64,000 bases of DNA from Hypomyces perniciosus (GCA_008477525.1 SPDT01000010.1:2232001-2296000), one strand, 5' to 3'; numbered from the stretch's first letter, positions 45,968 to 58,130 are shown. A program made the numbers and translations. The notes: generated from the letters alone by a model not told the origin.

Positions 45968-47475
45968 ATGAACCCGCAACAACCGCCATATGGCCAGCAA
46001 GGAGCTTACGGAGGCCCATATCCACCTCACGGCCCTCCTGCTCCGGGGCCCGGCCCAGTGGGGCAACCTCCGGCTCCTCAGCAGCAGCCCTACTACGGCT
46101 ACGGCCAACAACCTCCACCCGGAGGCCCGTATCCAAACCAGCCTTATCCTGGTGGTCCGCCACAGCACCAGCAGTATCCCCCGTCTGGCGTGCCGCCGCA
46201 GCCGTATCAAGGCCAGGGCTACCCGACATATGGAGCTCCACCACCCGGATCTCAACATCCGGCTCCATATGGACAGCCACAACCCGGGGGTCCTTACGGA
46301 CAGCCATATCAGCAGCAGCAGCCATATCAACAACAGCCTTATGGCGCTCCGGTAAGTGTTTCCGGTCTTCCTTTTACTGCTGAAGAAATACAAAGTACTC
46401 ATACGTCAGATCGCAGCCCCCTGCTCAACAGTGGCAGCAACCACCTGCGGGTTATCCGCCGCCAGCACAGCAGTACAACGTACAACCAACGCCAGCATCT
46501 CCAGGCTACGATCCCGCACAGAGGCAATGGATTCAACACGTCGACACAGCCTCCGATGTCGAAGCCATCAGAAAAGCCATGAAGGGCATGGGATGCGATG
46601 AGCGTGCTCTCATCCGTGTCTTTACCGCCCCCAAGTACCAGAACCCTTGGGCCATGGCCCAGTTGGTGCGAGACTACAACAGCCGCTTCATGCGTGACCT
46701 GGCCAAGGACATCAAGGGCGAGACTCGGGGCAATTTCGAGACGGCTCTCTTAGCACTGCTACGAGGCCCGCTTGAGAATGATGTGTTAACCCTCGATAAG
46801 GCATTGGATCGGGCGGGTACCGACGAGGAGGCTCTGATGGATGTGCTTCTATGTCGATCGAATGCGGATATACGAGTCATTTCTACAGAGTACAGGAGAG
46901 TCAAGGGCCGAGAACTGCTACTAGACATAAAGGACGACGTCGACGATACCTTGTTCCGACTCTACAGCATGGTCCTCTCCGCAACACGCGCCGAAGACAC
47001 CGCACCCGTAATCCCCTCCGACATCGACCACAAGATCACAGAGCTCCAGCGCGCCACCGAAGGCACCATCGGAGCCAACGCCATTTCTGTTGCGCAAATC
47101 TTCACAAGCGCCAATGCTGCGCAAATGCGCGCCATGAGCGAGGCCTACCACCGCAAATACCACCGCAGTCTGCAGGACGTCATTGAGCGGGAGTTCCGCG
47201 GCGATATGGAGGATGCGCTGCTGCGGATGCTGACGACTGCGGTGGATCGGGCCAAGGTAGATGCGCAGGGGCTGCGGGAGCCGCTGATGAAGACGATGTC
47301 AAAGGATAAGTTGTTTATTAACCGCGCGTTGAGGTTACATTGGGATAGAGATAGGTTGGTAGCTGCTCAGGCAGCGCATAGGAAGATGTTTGGGAGGACG
47401 TTGGGGAAACAGATAAAGGAGTTGTTGAGTGGTGATTATGAGGATTTGATGGTTGCTTTGGTTGGCGACAAGTAG
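45968..47475 (+). CDS. annexin with Pro/Gly/Gln/Tyr-rich N-terminal tail
   Basis: Two exons, 45968-46351 and 46417-47475; 480 residues. I chose the ATG at 45968 (NPQQPPYGQQGAYG) because the low-complexity tail begins there; an in-frame ATG at 45926 would add 14 residues. The tail (about residues 1-160) consists of PYGQ, GGPY and QQPY repeats, as in annexin A7/A11 types. The annexin core follows, with repeats of about 70 residues: KGMGCDERALIRVF (first), DRAGTDEEALMDVL (second), GANAISVAQIFTSANAAQMR (third) and a degenerate fourth (RLVAAQAAHRKMFGRTLGKQ). Only the second repeat keeps the classic GTD-type calcium loop; the first reads GCD. Function: calcium-dependent binding to acidic phospholipid membranes in the cytosol. 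Confidence 0.92.
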
Positions 47476-47603
47476 ACGTGCTCTCATAGATGTCAGTAAT
47501 TTCAAGGAACATATCAAGATGTTATAGCATCAGCTCATACACTTAAGAATCGGGACTATAAAATCTCGCATTTCAAGACTGCTGATTCGTTCTGTCCACC
47601 TCT

Positions 47604-48207
47604 TCAATCCTTGACTTGCTCAATCTTTCCAGTCTTCACATCATATACATACCCAGTAACCGGCACATCCAGCACCAATGGACTCCTCTTCAAGAACCGC
47701 ACATCGTCCCGCACACTCTCCTCCAGATTTTCAAATGGCAAGAAAGCAATGTGGCTCGCATCCTCACCCAGGTCCTGCTGGACCTTGGCCCTCAACTCAT
47801 CATCCCTAAAGGTGAGCATACCACAGTCGGTCTACACGCCGTTTCATCAGTCTGCTTTTTTAATCCCAAGACATAAGAGGGACGGCTTACATGGTGGATG
47901 ACCACGATCTCGCGCGTCCCGAGGAGCTGCTGAGAAATAATGACTGATCGGAGAGCTTCGACGGCGCGGCCTCCGGCGTTGCGGAAGACGTGGGCGTCAC
48001 CCTCTTCAAGGCCGAGGAACTTTGCGGGATCAAGGCGTGCGTCCATGCATGTTAACACGAAGACCTTTCTGTGGTGCACAGTGTTACCATTGACCATCAT
48101 GGGCGTCACGAAAGGACATACCGAGTAGGTGGAATGGCAAGATGGCCCTTTTCAAAGGACGCTTCGTACTGCTTGTTGGCCGTTTCGAACTCGCCGGCAC
48201 TCGTCAT
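47604..48207 (-). CDS. small beta-class carbonic anhydrase-like protein
   Basis: Three exons: 48207-48122, 48068-47891 and 47831-47604; 163 residues. Zinc ligands of the beta class are visible: Cys in [10 protein letters not shown], then His and Cys in VIHHTDCGML, with the Asp-Arg pair of CMDAR next to the metal. [13 protein letters not shown] is the conserved loop. At 163 residues it is shorter than plant or bacterial enzymes (about 200-220) and fits the short fungal/archaeal type. It interconverts CO2 and bicarbonate. No targeting sequence is seen, so it is probably cytosolic. The gene is convergent with annexin (128-nt spacer) and divergent from thioredoxin. Confidence 0.88.
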
Positions 48208-49392
48208 GTTGATTGATTGCAGGTATATGGTTATTTTTCTTGGTGGCTAGTTCACGTCGCAAGATGTAGCTTCACCAACAGCGAGAGTAGGTGATTAATA
48301 TAGATACAATCCGATCCCTCAAGCCAAGCCTTTCTCCGCATCTGTAGTCGAGCTCTTAACCCAATCTCAAGCACATGTCCCATTATTTAAGACAGATCCT
48401 ACAGTCGTCATACGCACAATGTCTGTCGCCATGGGGGGCTACTTGCGGGGATGGCCAATGGAGGAGCAGGTGTGGCGGGTTTCCCCAGGTGAGCGATCCA
48501 ATGAACGATTCTCAGCTCTGATTCGAAATGGTTGGTTCAGCTGGATCTTGGGATCCTGGATATCCGGCATTCGAAGGCATAACGTGCTTCGGTAGATGGA
48601 GAGGGGACAGTGTTGAAAGGCAAACTTGGCACTCCATGGCTGGATAGAGGTATTTGCTTCATAGAGTCTTTCTAGTCATAAACATTTATTGATACGCTTT
48701 TAATGAATATCTTGACAAGATTGCTAATCAAGAGTGTCTGTTCAGTCATCCGTATCTCGCACCGCCAATGAATGAATGTGCTTACCCTGTACATACATGA
48801 CCAAATTTTCCAGGAAATGAATATGCAGACGTAAAACCTAAGATCCAGTAATTCAGTTTTCTGAGAGAACTACCTTAGTCACATTTTACTGTAGCTCTGT
48901 TTTTGTACTGTTAAAGCTGATGAAGAAATAAATGAGCAGACTGAAATGCTAGAATGATGTCATCGTCCTCTCGCCGAGGTTCGAGAGATTTCAAGATGTG
49001 ATTATTCAGCATTTCTGATGACATGCTTCGATCATGATAATATGCGCTGACCACGAATGACATAACTATTCTAAAGTATTTGAATAATTCAACACTCTTC
49101 CCTCCCATTCCAATTATTTGGAATTATATCTCTCTCTTGTGTTCATTCCAGAGACTTCCAAAATCCTTCGCCAGCTGTCATCACTAAGCCGCGCATTTCC
49201 ACCCCACCATATATCTAATCAATCTTGCCCCCCGCATTGCGCCATTCTCTCCCCAACACATCAAATCAGCTTCATCTCTTGACATATAAACGACTCCAAA
49301 CCTCTACACTCCGAAGACGATCGACAGCATTAAACAGAATCTTAAAACTACTTCTCATCAAAGAACAACTCTTCACCACAGAATCCTCCAAA
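48208..49392. other. divergent promoter region
   Basis: About 1.2 kb between the carbonic anhydrase gene and the thioredoxin gene. The last 168 bases form an in-frame 56-codon extension of the thioredoxin frame, starting at the ATG at 49225. No other gene seen. Confidence 0.5.
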
Positions 49393-49782
49393 ATGGGCGC
49401 CGACAACCTCCACCACATCACCTCAGCCGAAGAGCTCGAATCCCTCCTCAATAAAACCACATACGTCGCCGTCGACTTCTTCGCCGACTGGTGTCCTCCC
49501 TGCCGAGCCATCGCGCCCGTCTTCCAAGGCCTCGCTGATAAACACAGCGTGCCCGACGTTCTCGCCTTCGCAAAGGTCAACGTCGACCACGTCCAGGACG
49601 TCTCCCAGAAGTACGGCATCACAGCTATGCCGACGTTTTTGTTCTTCAAGGAGGGCCAGCAGGTCGCTGTGAATGGCCAGCCGATGATCCGCGGTGCGGA
49701 CCCCCATAGCTTGGGCGCTGCGGCGGAGAAGCTGGGCGAGCTGGCGCAGAAGAGGGTTGAGGAGGCCAAGGCTGCTGCGTAA
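49393..49782 (+). CDS. thioredoxin with a WCPPC active site
   Basis: From the ATG at 49393 the product has 129 residues and a complete thioredoxin fold: VDFFADWCPPCRAIAPVF with the redox cysteines at about positions 36 and 39, the cis-Pro in ITAMPTFLFFKEG, and a helical C-terminal extension (LAQKRVEEAKAAA). The usual motif is WCGPC; here Pro replaces Gly, which is expected to change redox potential. An in-frame ATG at 49225 would add 56 residues rich in Arg, Leu, Ser and Thr, with few acidic residues (all near the thioredoxin end), which could be a mitochondrial presequence. The leader looks partly like a 5' UTR, so both forms are possible. Confidence 0.88.
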   Translation: MGADNLHHITSAEELESLLNKTTYVAVDFFADWCPPCRAIAPVFQGLADKHSVPDVLAFAKVNVDHVQDVSQKYGITAMPTFLFFKEGQQVAVNGQPMIRGADPHSLGAAAEKLGELAQKRVEEAKAAA

Positions 49783-50020
49783 GAAGCCGTGAAGAACAGG
49801 GGAGCTGTATAACATCTGTATATACTGCATGCGGAGGGATCGAATGGAGATATCCATGAATTTGGGGGGATTACGGCGCATTGAAGGATCAATGCATTTT
49901 TGGTGTCAATAAAATATCAGCGGTCCGAAACCTGGGCAAAAGGGGGCTGATTAATATATCCTCCTCAAATTCTATGAACAAGGTAAATTATGTTTTAGTC
50001 TCTCTGTTTCACTCCCCTTC

Positions 50021-52407
50021 CTAAAATATGCTGCTCCACTGCCTCAACGCCAGAGGCACCGCCGTTTGAATGCTCAACTCCGCAGCATCCTTCAAAGCAC
50101 TGTGACCAGACGTCTGATTCCCCCATGCTATCTCCCACTTCAGCAACTCGGCGTTAAACGCCGTCTGATTATAATGAGCCGGGTCTGTAGCAACCAGGTA
50201 ATCCACAAACTTCTGCCACCGCGGGAGGTAATACGTGGAAACGAGGCCGGACCACGTCTTGGAAGCGTAGTCACTGATTTGCCCCGTGGGACCCCAGAGC
50301 GTAATCTGGTTGCGCGCCTCGTACTCGAGGAAATCAGCAGTCTTTGCGTCAGACGCAGAGGCGCGGGCAGCGGAGATCCACGTCGAGAGGCGGAAGTTCT
50401 TGTTTGTCGAGAGAACGAGATCCAGTGTCGTCAAGAGGTCGGTGAGCTTCTTGCCCTGCGCCTTGAGCTTGCTGTTGCGGGTGTTGGGGGTTTGGTTCGG
50501 GGTAGTGTAGATGCTGACGAGGGTCTGGTACAGGGGGATGAAGGCGTTGGCCAGGACCTGGCGCGTCCAGTCGACCAGGTCATACTGATACGCCGCGTTA
50601 GCAAAGAGCGCCGGGTCTCGCAGACCGGCTTGGTACAGATGCCGCCAGCCCTGGACCATGACGGCTGGGTCATAGTTGAGCAGAGTGGGATGGTGGCCAG
50701 TTCGGTTGATCAGGCCGCTGGTGCTGGGGACCAGCTCCAGGATTGCCTTGGGGACGGCGTTGGCAGTGAGGTTCGCGTTGTTGAAGACAGTCGTGCGCAA
50801 CGTCTCCCAAGCCGTGTAGAGGTCGCTGGGAAGCGTCTTTTGCCTGCTACCGGCGGAATATCTGGTGGTCACCCAGTTGTGGAAGTATGTCTTGGTGTCG
50901 ATGGGGGTGCGGCTCCATGCCTGGGACAGGAGCAGATCGTACATGATCTCATTGCCTTCCTCGCCCTCCATGGACAGTCCGAAGCCGACCAGCGAGCTGG
51001 ACTCTGACAGCGCGTCGATGGGGTTGACGGTGACGTTCATAATCTGGCCGTACAGACCCATGTTGCCGCCGTAGTCGTGCAGCTCGCACCAGATCCAGGG
51101 CTTGCCGTAGTATGAGTTTGTGCGCTGCCACTGCGGCTGCGACTCGGAGAAGAGGTCGAGGATCAGCATGTCGCTGTTGACAGTGACGCCCTCGAGGAAC
51201 GCCTCGATGCGGTCGTTTGTCCAGAAAGCAGCGGAAGACGTGAACAACCAGCCCTGCATGACCCAAATGGCCTGTGGGTCGGCCGCCTTGAGAGACTTCC
51301 AGGTGTTCTGGCTGATGTTGCGCAGGTAGTCCAGGTCGCCAGACAGGGGGTTGTTCTCGTTGAACTGGTCCAGAGTGTAGAAACTGGTGATGTTGCCATA
51401 AGCCTCTTTCTGCTTGGAGATGAAGCTAAGCTGCAGCTGCTCGAACAGGGGATCGAACGGGTCAAGGAAGGTATCGCTGGTGTACTGGTCTGGGAACTTC
51501 TCCCAAGACGATCCAACGACGACTTTGGCGTTTGGCTTGACGCGGGTGATGGCCGTCGGTACGAAGCCGGGGAAGGCCGGCAAAATGGGAGTCATACCCA
51601 GCTCAATCATGCGCTGGACGATCTTCTTCTGCAGGGCGAATTGGCTGTCGACCCAAGAGAAGGGCAGGTCGCCGCCCCAGGAGCCCTGGATGTTGCCAAA
51701 GTGATTCCAGGCCACAAAGGCTGGGCCGCTGAGGAAGGTTGAGATTTCGGCATCAGTTAGGCCAATATCCCGGAAGACTTCGATGAAGATTTTCTCGACA
51801 CCGATCCAGGCCAGAGGGAGGTTGATGCCTCGAAGGGCCATGCAGTCAAGCTGCAGCTCCCAGTCCTCCCATGACCAGAAAGCGCTTGTGTAGGAGGTGG
51901 TGACTGGAATTGATTAGATTTTATTCGTGGACTAGCCGTGATAAAGGTGTGAATACCTGTGTTGAAATGATATCGGTAGGGGACAACACTCGATCCCTTC
52001 AAGGGGGCCGACAGCTTGGGCAGTGTTGAGGGAGCGCCACTGAGCTCACTGCCAACATACCACCAAATATCGACGTGGGCAACATCAGACAGATAAGAGT
52101 GAAGACTGCACTGTTAGCTTAATGTATTTTGAAATAAATTAGAGGTTTATTACCCTGTGAGGATCGCACTCAGCGTGTTGCCCTGGACGTGGATCTTGCC
52201 ACACTTGGTGTTGACCACGGTGTATGTCTCATTCCGCTTCGAGTCGCCCGCAAGCGAGAATTTAAAGGCGTTTGCATGCTGTGGCAGTCGACGTTTCACC
52301 AGGGCCTCGATACCCGAAGTGCTTGACGTCGGATTGTGCTGAGCAGTGGAATGGAGGGCTGCGGCAGCGACGCCGCCAGCCCAGACAATGAGGCTGAGAA
52401 GACGCAT
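50021..52407 (-). CDS. secreted alpha-N-acetylglucosaminidase (GH89, NAGLU-like)
   Basis: Three exons: 52407-52154, 52105-51957 and 51903-50021; 761 residues. Signal peptide RLLSLIVWAGGVAAAAL. The NAGLU layout is clear: a small N-terminal domain (ending QGNTLSAILTGLHSYLSD), the catalytic barrel (WEDWELQLDCMALRGINLPL; AFVAWNHFGNIQGSWGG) and an all-helical C-terminal domain. The two catalytic glutamates align with the human enzyme in FNENNPLSGD (general acid) and SMEGEEGNEIMY (nucleophile). Many NxS/T sites support secretion. The substrate in fungi is not known; terminal alpha-GlcNAc on glycans or wall polymers is likely. The splice of exon 1 to exon 2 uses GTGCAG rather than the closer AACAG to keep the frame. 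Confidence 0.9.
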
Positions 52408-53956
52408 TATGATTGAACGAAATCTCCTTGGCGTGTCGAACAATATCTGTGGCTGCAGCGGGAATGCCCGCGATGACGGCGTTGCGTATGCCTGGGGTCT
52501 GGCCTCACAGGTCAATCTTCCCACCAGATCTCGACCAAGAGAGAGGAACGAGACAACCAAGTACTGCAAGAAACGACGAGAAACGCTCACTATTTTATCT
52601 CTTCATTCACGTCATGGCGGTTGAATTTGCTCGGGCTGTCACATCTCAAAAGGTCGGAGATCTACATCCGATATCCATTTTCTTGCAGATAAGTTGTTCG
52701 TTCGGTGTCGTTTTGGGACACGGCGTGCTGCGTGGACCCAAGCGCTAACACGATAGTAGTTATTATTCCAGAGAGATATTGATTCCACAAGCCGATTAAC
52801 CGTGGGAGTAACGTTGTAGTAGCGTCGTTGCTAGAGAGGATATAAAGCTGAGGCTTCTTTGTGTGAAACGTTGTGATGTGGTTGGACCTGGGCAGAAGTT
52901 GACGATTCAATAGTCGACGGAGAATAATATACTCTAATCCGTATAAGTACTCTAATCCGTATAAGAATCGATAGAGGAGGACCACAATACGAGTTCTCGA
53001 ATTCCGCTCCATATCAGTATTTTGGCATCTCTCTCTCTCTGGTGAAGGAACATGGATCATCTGCTCGAGTCACCAGGGTATTGATGCCACCACATGATAG
53101 CGGGCACTAGAGCCTCGTGTTCCTCCATTGGTTAGCCTTGGATGGGGCACATGCTTCGTCTTATCGCACTGATTGACTGCAAATCTCATCTTCACAGCCT
53201 CTGATATTTTCTGACCTTATTTTCATTTTCATGCAAGGAACCGCAGTCTGGAGCCGTCATAGCCGTCTGCAATTCGCCCCTTACATCATTTCTTCTCATC
53301 TCTCTGCAGCTAATTAATTAATCACCCCTGAAATGCTGCACTCTGTCTGGTACCTGATGTCCCGCATTCGTGATATGGCGCATGCAAGACTCAGATAAGA
53401 CTTAGAGCCTTTCCAGTAAGCCCGGGTAAACCCCCTCTATACTTCGGATAAACCCATCTGTATGAACCATTGTACTTTCAGATGATCCCAACCCACTTCG
53501 ATGCACACACAGGTGGACCTGTTGACGCGTGTCTGTCCTTTTCAATGCTCCCTTCATTGGTCTTTTTTCGGCTCTCTGCAGCTTTTGAGGACGAACTTCT
53601 GCCACTGAATGAATGCACCTTTCCTTTCCGGCAGCAGCAGCAGCAGCTAAAGTGAGGCACTGAAGGCCCTAGTCACTCACTGCTGACTGCGCTGTAAATC
53701 TCTCTGGCCTGCCAGAAATGCTGCTGGCCTCTGCCTTTTCTCTGCTTCCCACACTCTCTCTCCCACTCCAGTTGGCTGCATCTTCTATTATTACATAGAT
53801 AGATACAGACAGACCAGCCGGATTATACCAAGCCTGCTGCTCTTGACTGTTCTCGGATCAGTAGGAGTATCGTCGGCCATACCATTCCGGCCATTGGGCT
53901 TTTTTAATTCCAGCTCTTAGCCCTTGTCGAGCATCTCCGGCTGGCCTTCCGGAACG
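52408..53956. other. divergent promoter region
   Basis: About 1.5 kb between the GH89 gene (minus) and the scramblase gene (plus). It contains a perfect 18-bp tandem duplication (listed). No gene seen; the short frames do not resemble proteins. Confidence 0.5.
52930..52965. repeat. perfect 18-bp tandem duplication
   Basis: TACTCTAATCCGTATAAG occurs twice in direct succession (52930-52947 and 52948-52965). Probably a recent slippage duplication. Confidence 0.9.
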
Positions 53957-54120
53957 ATGCCGTTGCATCTCCAGGTCCCGGAGCCTCAGCCCCGGCTAAA
54001 CGATCTCCCCATATCTCCCACAAGAGTCACAAGCGAGACGTACAACGACAAATACGTCGTACTCTACGACTTTGGCAGCACTGGTGCGTTTTCCCCAATA
54101 GGCCCTAGGACAGGACTCCG

Positions 54121-54157
<37 letters not shown>

Positions 54158-56389
54158 ATTCTGACCCGGCTTGCCAAGCAGACTACGATGTGGCGGCAAA
54201 GGAGTTTAACGCCTTGCTCCACAGCTTGGAGGCAGCCGGCCTCCATGTTGAGGTGCGGCCAGGGTATGACCAGACCATCATGCTGTTTGTCAAGGCCCCT
54301 CGCCAGCTGCTAGGGAACAGAATCTACAAGTCAAGGTGCGTACTAGATAATTTGTTCGCCTTCTGTATTCATATTTATGCTTTGCTAACTTTTGACACAG
54401 GGTAAGAGACTGGCTCTATGGCATCACGCAAGCACGCCCGGAAGGCGACAAAAACACTGTTGTGTCTGGTGCGTTCGAGGCTGAGGACCTCTTGACCATG
54501 TACCACCTGGTCCAATGGCCGCAGTCAATGGGAGGAGCCGGCATCACTCCCGGCGTGGGAGAGTGGAAGAATGTCAAGTGCATATTTCCCCTTCACAATG
54601 ACAAAGCCAACCAACTACTGCTACGGCATCTTAGTAGGCGGCTGCTTCTCACCACTGAGGATCTCGACAAAATCAGGAACCTGTTTGGATCCAAGGTCAG
54701 TCAGCATTGCATCTCATTCAACGTCACTTTCTCTAGCTAACATCACGGGCAGGTTGCATTCTACTTTGCCTTTATCCAGACATACTTTGTGTTCCTCACC
54801 TTCCCAGCCATCACCGGTGTTCTCGCGTGGCTGTTTCTTCCCAAGTACTCCCTCTCCTATGCCATCCTAACTGTTGTCTGGTGCACTGTGTTCTTGGAGT
54901 ACTGGAAAGTCCGGGAAGCGGACCTGCGTATTCGTTGGGATGTGAGAGGCGTCAATAAGACCAAAGTCAACAGGTCCGAGTTCAAATACGAACAAATCAT
55001 CCAAGACGAGGCCGGCCGCCCTGTTCATTACTTTCCAAAATGGAAGCAAATCACGCGGCAGATGCTTCAGATTCCCTTCATCATCATCTCTGCTGTGGCT
55101 CTGGGAGTCATGATTAGTGCCGTCTTTGCCATTGAGGTTCTTTTATCAGATTCGTATGATGGACCATATCAATTTTACCTTGTAAGGCTCTTCCGGACCT
55201 TTCCACAACACTGTCGCTAACCCAATGCTTGCAGGAGTATTTACCCACCATTATATTTGCCGGCGTCATGCCATACATCACCTCATGTCTTGAAGGGGTT
55301 GCTGAATGGTTGACCGATTTTGAGAACCACCGAACAGCCGACTACCACGAAATGTCACTTACCCAAAAAGTCTTCATCCTCAACATCATCACCAACTACT
55401 TGCCCATCTTTCTTACCGCCTTTGTCTACATCCCCTTCGGCAACGATATAGTTCCTTGGCTTGAGAGCCTTCTTGTGCGATTTATACCAAGCTTGGAGCA
55501 GAAGATTGTGGCAGTCCCGTTTCGCTTGGACTCGGACAGGCTGCAGAACGAGGTCATTGCTCTCACTGTAACCGGACAGATTTCGAGCTTCTTTGAGGAA
55601 AACATTCTGCCACTGTTGAAGCACAAGATGAGCGGCTGGTATCGGGAATACCGCCGCGCCTACTCCAAGGACGCTATGCTCATGTCGATTGTCGACGACG
55701 ATGAAGACGAGGTGGAATTCCTAGCGCGATGTCGCAACGAGGCCACCCTACCTTCTTACAACGTCCAGGATGACATTGCAGAGCTGGTCCTCCAATTTGG
55801 CTACCTGGCACTCTTTTCGCCTGTTTGGCCTCTCATCCCAATGGGCTTCCTCATCAACAACTGGATCGAGCTGCGGTCCGATTTTGCAAAGATTTGCATG
55901 GAGCACCAGCGACCAGCCCCGACTCGAGCAGAGGGCATTGGGCCGTGGGTGGTTTCCCTGCAGATTTTGGTGTGGCTGGGGAGCATCTCATCAGCCGCCA
56001 TTGTTCATTTGTTCGGCTCGGATGGCAAACAGAGCGGAAGTTGGGCGACTTTGCCCATCACCATCTTCATCAGTGAGCATATTCTTTTGTTGTTGGCTGC
56101 CGTGACCAGGGCCATCTTCAATCGGCTTGGTTCAGAGCAGATTCGAAGGGAGAGAAACGAGCGGTACGCAAGACGACGGAAAGTCTTGGATGAGTTTGAA
56201 GCAAATAAGCGTGCTGGACTCCACTTGGATGTGGATGAGAGGGCGAGGAGAAAGTCCATCCTGGTGACGGGCAACGAGACCTTCTGGACCAAGCAAGTGG
56301 AGGATGGTGCCAGTGCAGTGGCTGGGATGAGACTGATGAACCTTGCGAAACAGTGGGAGGAGTCGCATGGGCATTTGAAGAAGGAATGA
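53957..56389 (+). CDS. TMEM16/anoctamin-family protein (Ca2+-activated lipid scramblase type)
   Basis: Five exons: 53957-54083, 54182-54335, 54401-54695, 54753-55181 and 55235-56389; 719 residues. The cytosolic N-terminal domain (YNDKYVVLYDFGS; KEFNALLHSLEAAGLHVEVR) matches fungal TMEM16s. About ten helices follow, starting with AFIQTYFVFLTFPAITGVLA. Calcium-site segments include NYLPIFLTAFVYIPF (helix 6), QFGYLALFSPVWPLIP (helix 7) and NNWIELRSDFAKICM (helix 8, with the Glu and Asp expected for Ca2+ binding). The nhTMEM16 and afTMEM16 proteins of this family are Ca2+-dependent phospholipid scramblases. The first intron (54084-54181) contains a 36-nt poly-C run. If it were exonic it would need 34 or 37 C to stay in frame, so the intron model is preferred. 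Confidence 0.9.
54121..54156 (+). repeat. 36-nt poly-C tract inside the scramblase gene
   Basis: An uninterrupted run of 36 C sits 25 bases before the proposed acceptor (AAGCAG, ending at 54181) of the first intron. It may act as an extreme pyrimidine tract. Read as exon it would encode polyproline and put the downstream domain out of frame by one base. Length variation or assembly error is likely here. Confidence 0.95.
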
Positions 56390-56922
56390 CAACAAGGACA
56401 ATACACTCTGCCTCGAGTCGTTTCATGTATATCTTGTCCAGCGCTGGTTATGGGCCCTCTTTCGTTTAATCCCACGAGACCTCGCCGTACATCGAGGCAG
56501 ATTAATCCATAGAACTTTATAAATGAGCAATCCAAAGCACAGACAAGGTGCATTTTCTCTATCGGCGGCCTCCGTGAGTAATCACCCCATGTTTCGGCGA
56601 TATGCGGAGGATATAGAGATGAGGATCTCTTCTCCTGGGCTTAATTCTTACAGATAGGGCCGGGCCCGATCGAAAAAAATATTTCGAAACTGGATCTCTG
56701 ATTAATAATGCCCCCGTAAATCTCGTATTACTCTCAAATTCGGGGAATCCGAATCCGAATCCATAACGGATAGTCATACTACTAGTACTCGCTAACAGCC
56801 TGTGTTTAAGCATAAATGACGTGAATCGGCATTTGACTTGATCCCTACTATCACAACCAATTCATACCAAACTCACCCAGTTCACCTCGAAAACGTCAAT
56901 ATCTGCATCACCGTATCTCAAA
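56390..56922. other. intergenic, no gene seen
   Basis: The 3' flank of the scramblase gene and the promoter of the dehydrogenase gene. No distinct feature. Confidence 0.5.
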
Positions 56923-57924
56923 ATGTTGCGTTGGGGCATCCTCGGCACGAGCTTCATCTCCGACACTGTCGCAAAGTCCATCCTCGCCAGCTCTGGTTCA
57001 CGCATCGAGGCTGTCTTTGGACGCAACGAAGCTCGTCTCACCACCTTTGCGACCAAGCACAGCATTGCCAAAAGATACCAGACTATCGATGCGCTGCTGG
57101 AAGATGCGGATGTCGATGTCGTGTATGTTGGCTTGCCGAGCCATCTGCATTCTTCGGCTGTGATTGCGGCGGCGAAGAAGGGAAAGGCCATCTTGTCGGA
57201 GAAGTCCCTGGCGACGACGATGGAGGACTCTCGGGCGATGATTGAAGCTGTGCGGGAGGCCAATGTGTTCTTCCTAGAGGGACTGATGTATCTATGCCAT
57301 CCATTGATGGACAAGGTCGCCTCGATTGTGCAGTCTGGTGTCCTGGGCACTATCAAGGGCATGTCCGGATACTACGCCGCCAACATCTGGAAGAAGGCCA
57401 ATCCTCTCGGCATGGGCACTATCTACAACCTCGGATGCTACCCCGTCTCCCTTGTGCACTTCATCATGGAGACGGCGTTTGGACCAGACGCCTTCAAGGC
57501 CAGGCAAGTAAGCGGCCTAGGCAACGTCTCAACCACCGGCTCCGTACACGTGCGCGATGCATCGCTCAACGTGCGCTTCGACACAGGTGTCCTGGCAACG
57601 GTGCAATCGACTGATAGTTTCGGGAATGACTTCTCGTTCGCTATCCAGGGCGACAAAGCTGTGCTGCGGTTCAAGACGAACCCGTGGCTACCTCTAGCGG
57701 GCGACAATGTTATTGAGATTAGAACGTATGGGGGAGAGACGGAGCAGATTGTCGTGCCGGCGCAGTTGGATGCGTTTGGACACCAGGTGAAGCGCGTGGA
57801 GGAGTGTGTGGCCAAGGGCGTGAAAGAGGCGTCGAGGCCGTCGCCGAGTTGGGAGAATTCAGTGGAGATTATGGGGTTGTTGACGGAGTGGGAGGAGGAT
57901 ATCAAGAAGCGGAGCAATGTGTAA
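56923..57924 (+). CDS. Gfo/Idh/MocA-family oxidoreductase (dihydrodiol dehydrogenase-like)
   Basis: Single-exon 333-residue protein. The N-terminal Rossmann fold begins at once with RWGILGTSFISDTVAKSI. DVDVVYVGLPSHLHSS and the EKSLATT segment correspond to the conserved nucleotide-site EKP(L) motif, here with Ser instead of Pro. The C-terminal alpha/beta domain contains GMGTIYNLGCYPVSLVHF, the usual place of a D-x-G-x-Y motif in dimeric dihydrodiol dehydrogenases and D-xylose 1-dehydrogenases; here Asn replaces the Asp. It probably oxidises or reduces a sugar or diol with NADP(H). The substrate cannot be named. Confidence 0.88.
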   Translation: MLRWGILGTSFISDTVAKSILASSGSRIEAVFGRNEARLTTFATKHSIAKRYQTIDALLEDADVDVVYVGLPSHLHSSAVIAAAKKGKAILSEKSLATTMEDSRAMIEAVREANVFFLEGLMYLCHPLMDKVASIVQSGVLGTIKGMSGYYAANIWKKANPLGMGTIYNLGCYPVSLVHFIMETAFGPDAFKARQVSGLGNVSTTGSVHVRDASLNVRFDTGVLATVQSTDSFGNDFSFAIQGDKAVLRFKTNPWLPLAGDNVIEIRTYGGETEQIVVPAQLDAFGHQVKRVEECVAKGVKEASRPSPSWENSVEIMGLLTEWEEDIKKRSNV

Positions 57925-58130
57925 AAGGAGCGATATGAAGTGCATTGTCTACTAGGGAATCAGTTACTTGTGGCATGAAGAGGTCGTCGTGCTATGATAT
58001 GCTATCATAGAGTCGATGACTCTTAACAGTCAATTGCCATCACATCATACAGTCTTGGTGAAAGTGCTAACAGTCTTGTAATATCATTAATCTATATATG
58101 CATCATATTCATCATCAACAACCCCCTCCA

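Noticed and set aside
50066..51007. 313-codon open frame on the plus strand
   Set aside because: Antisense to the GH89 gene, whose catalytic motifs are clear on the other strand.
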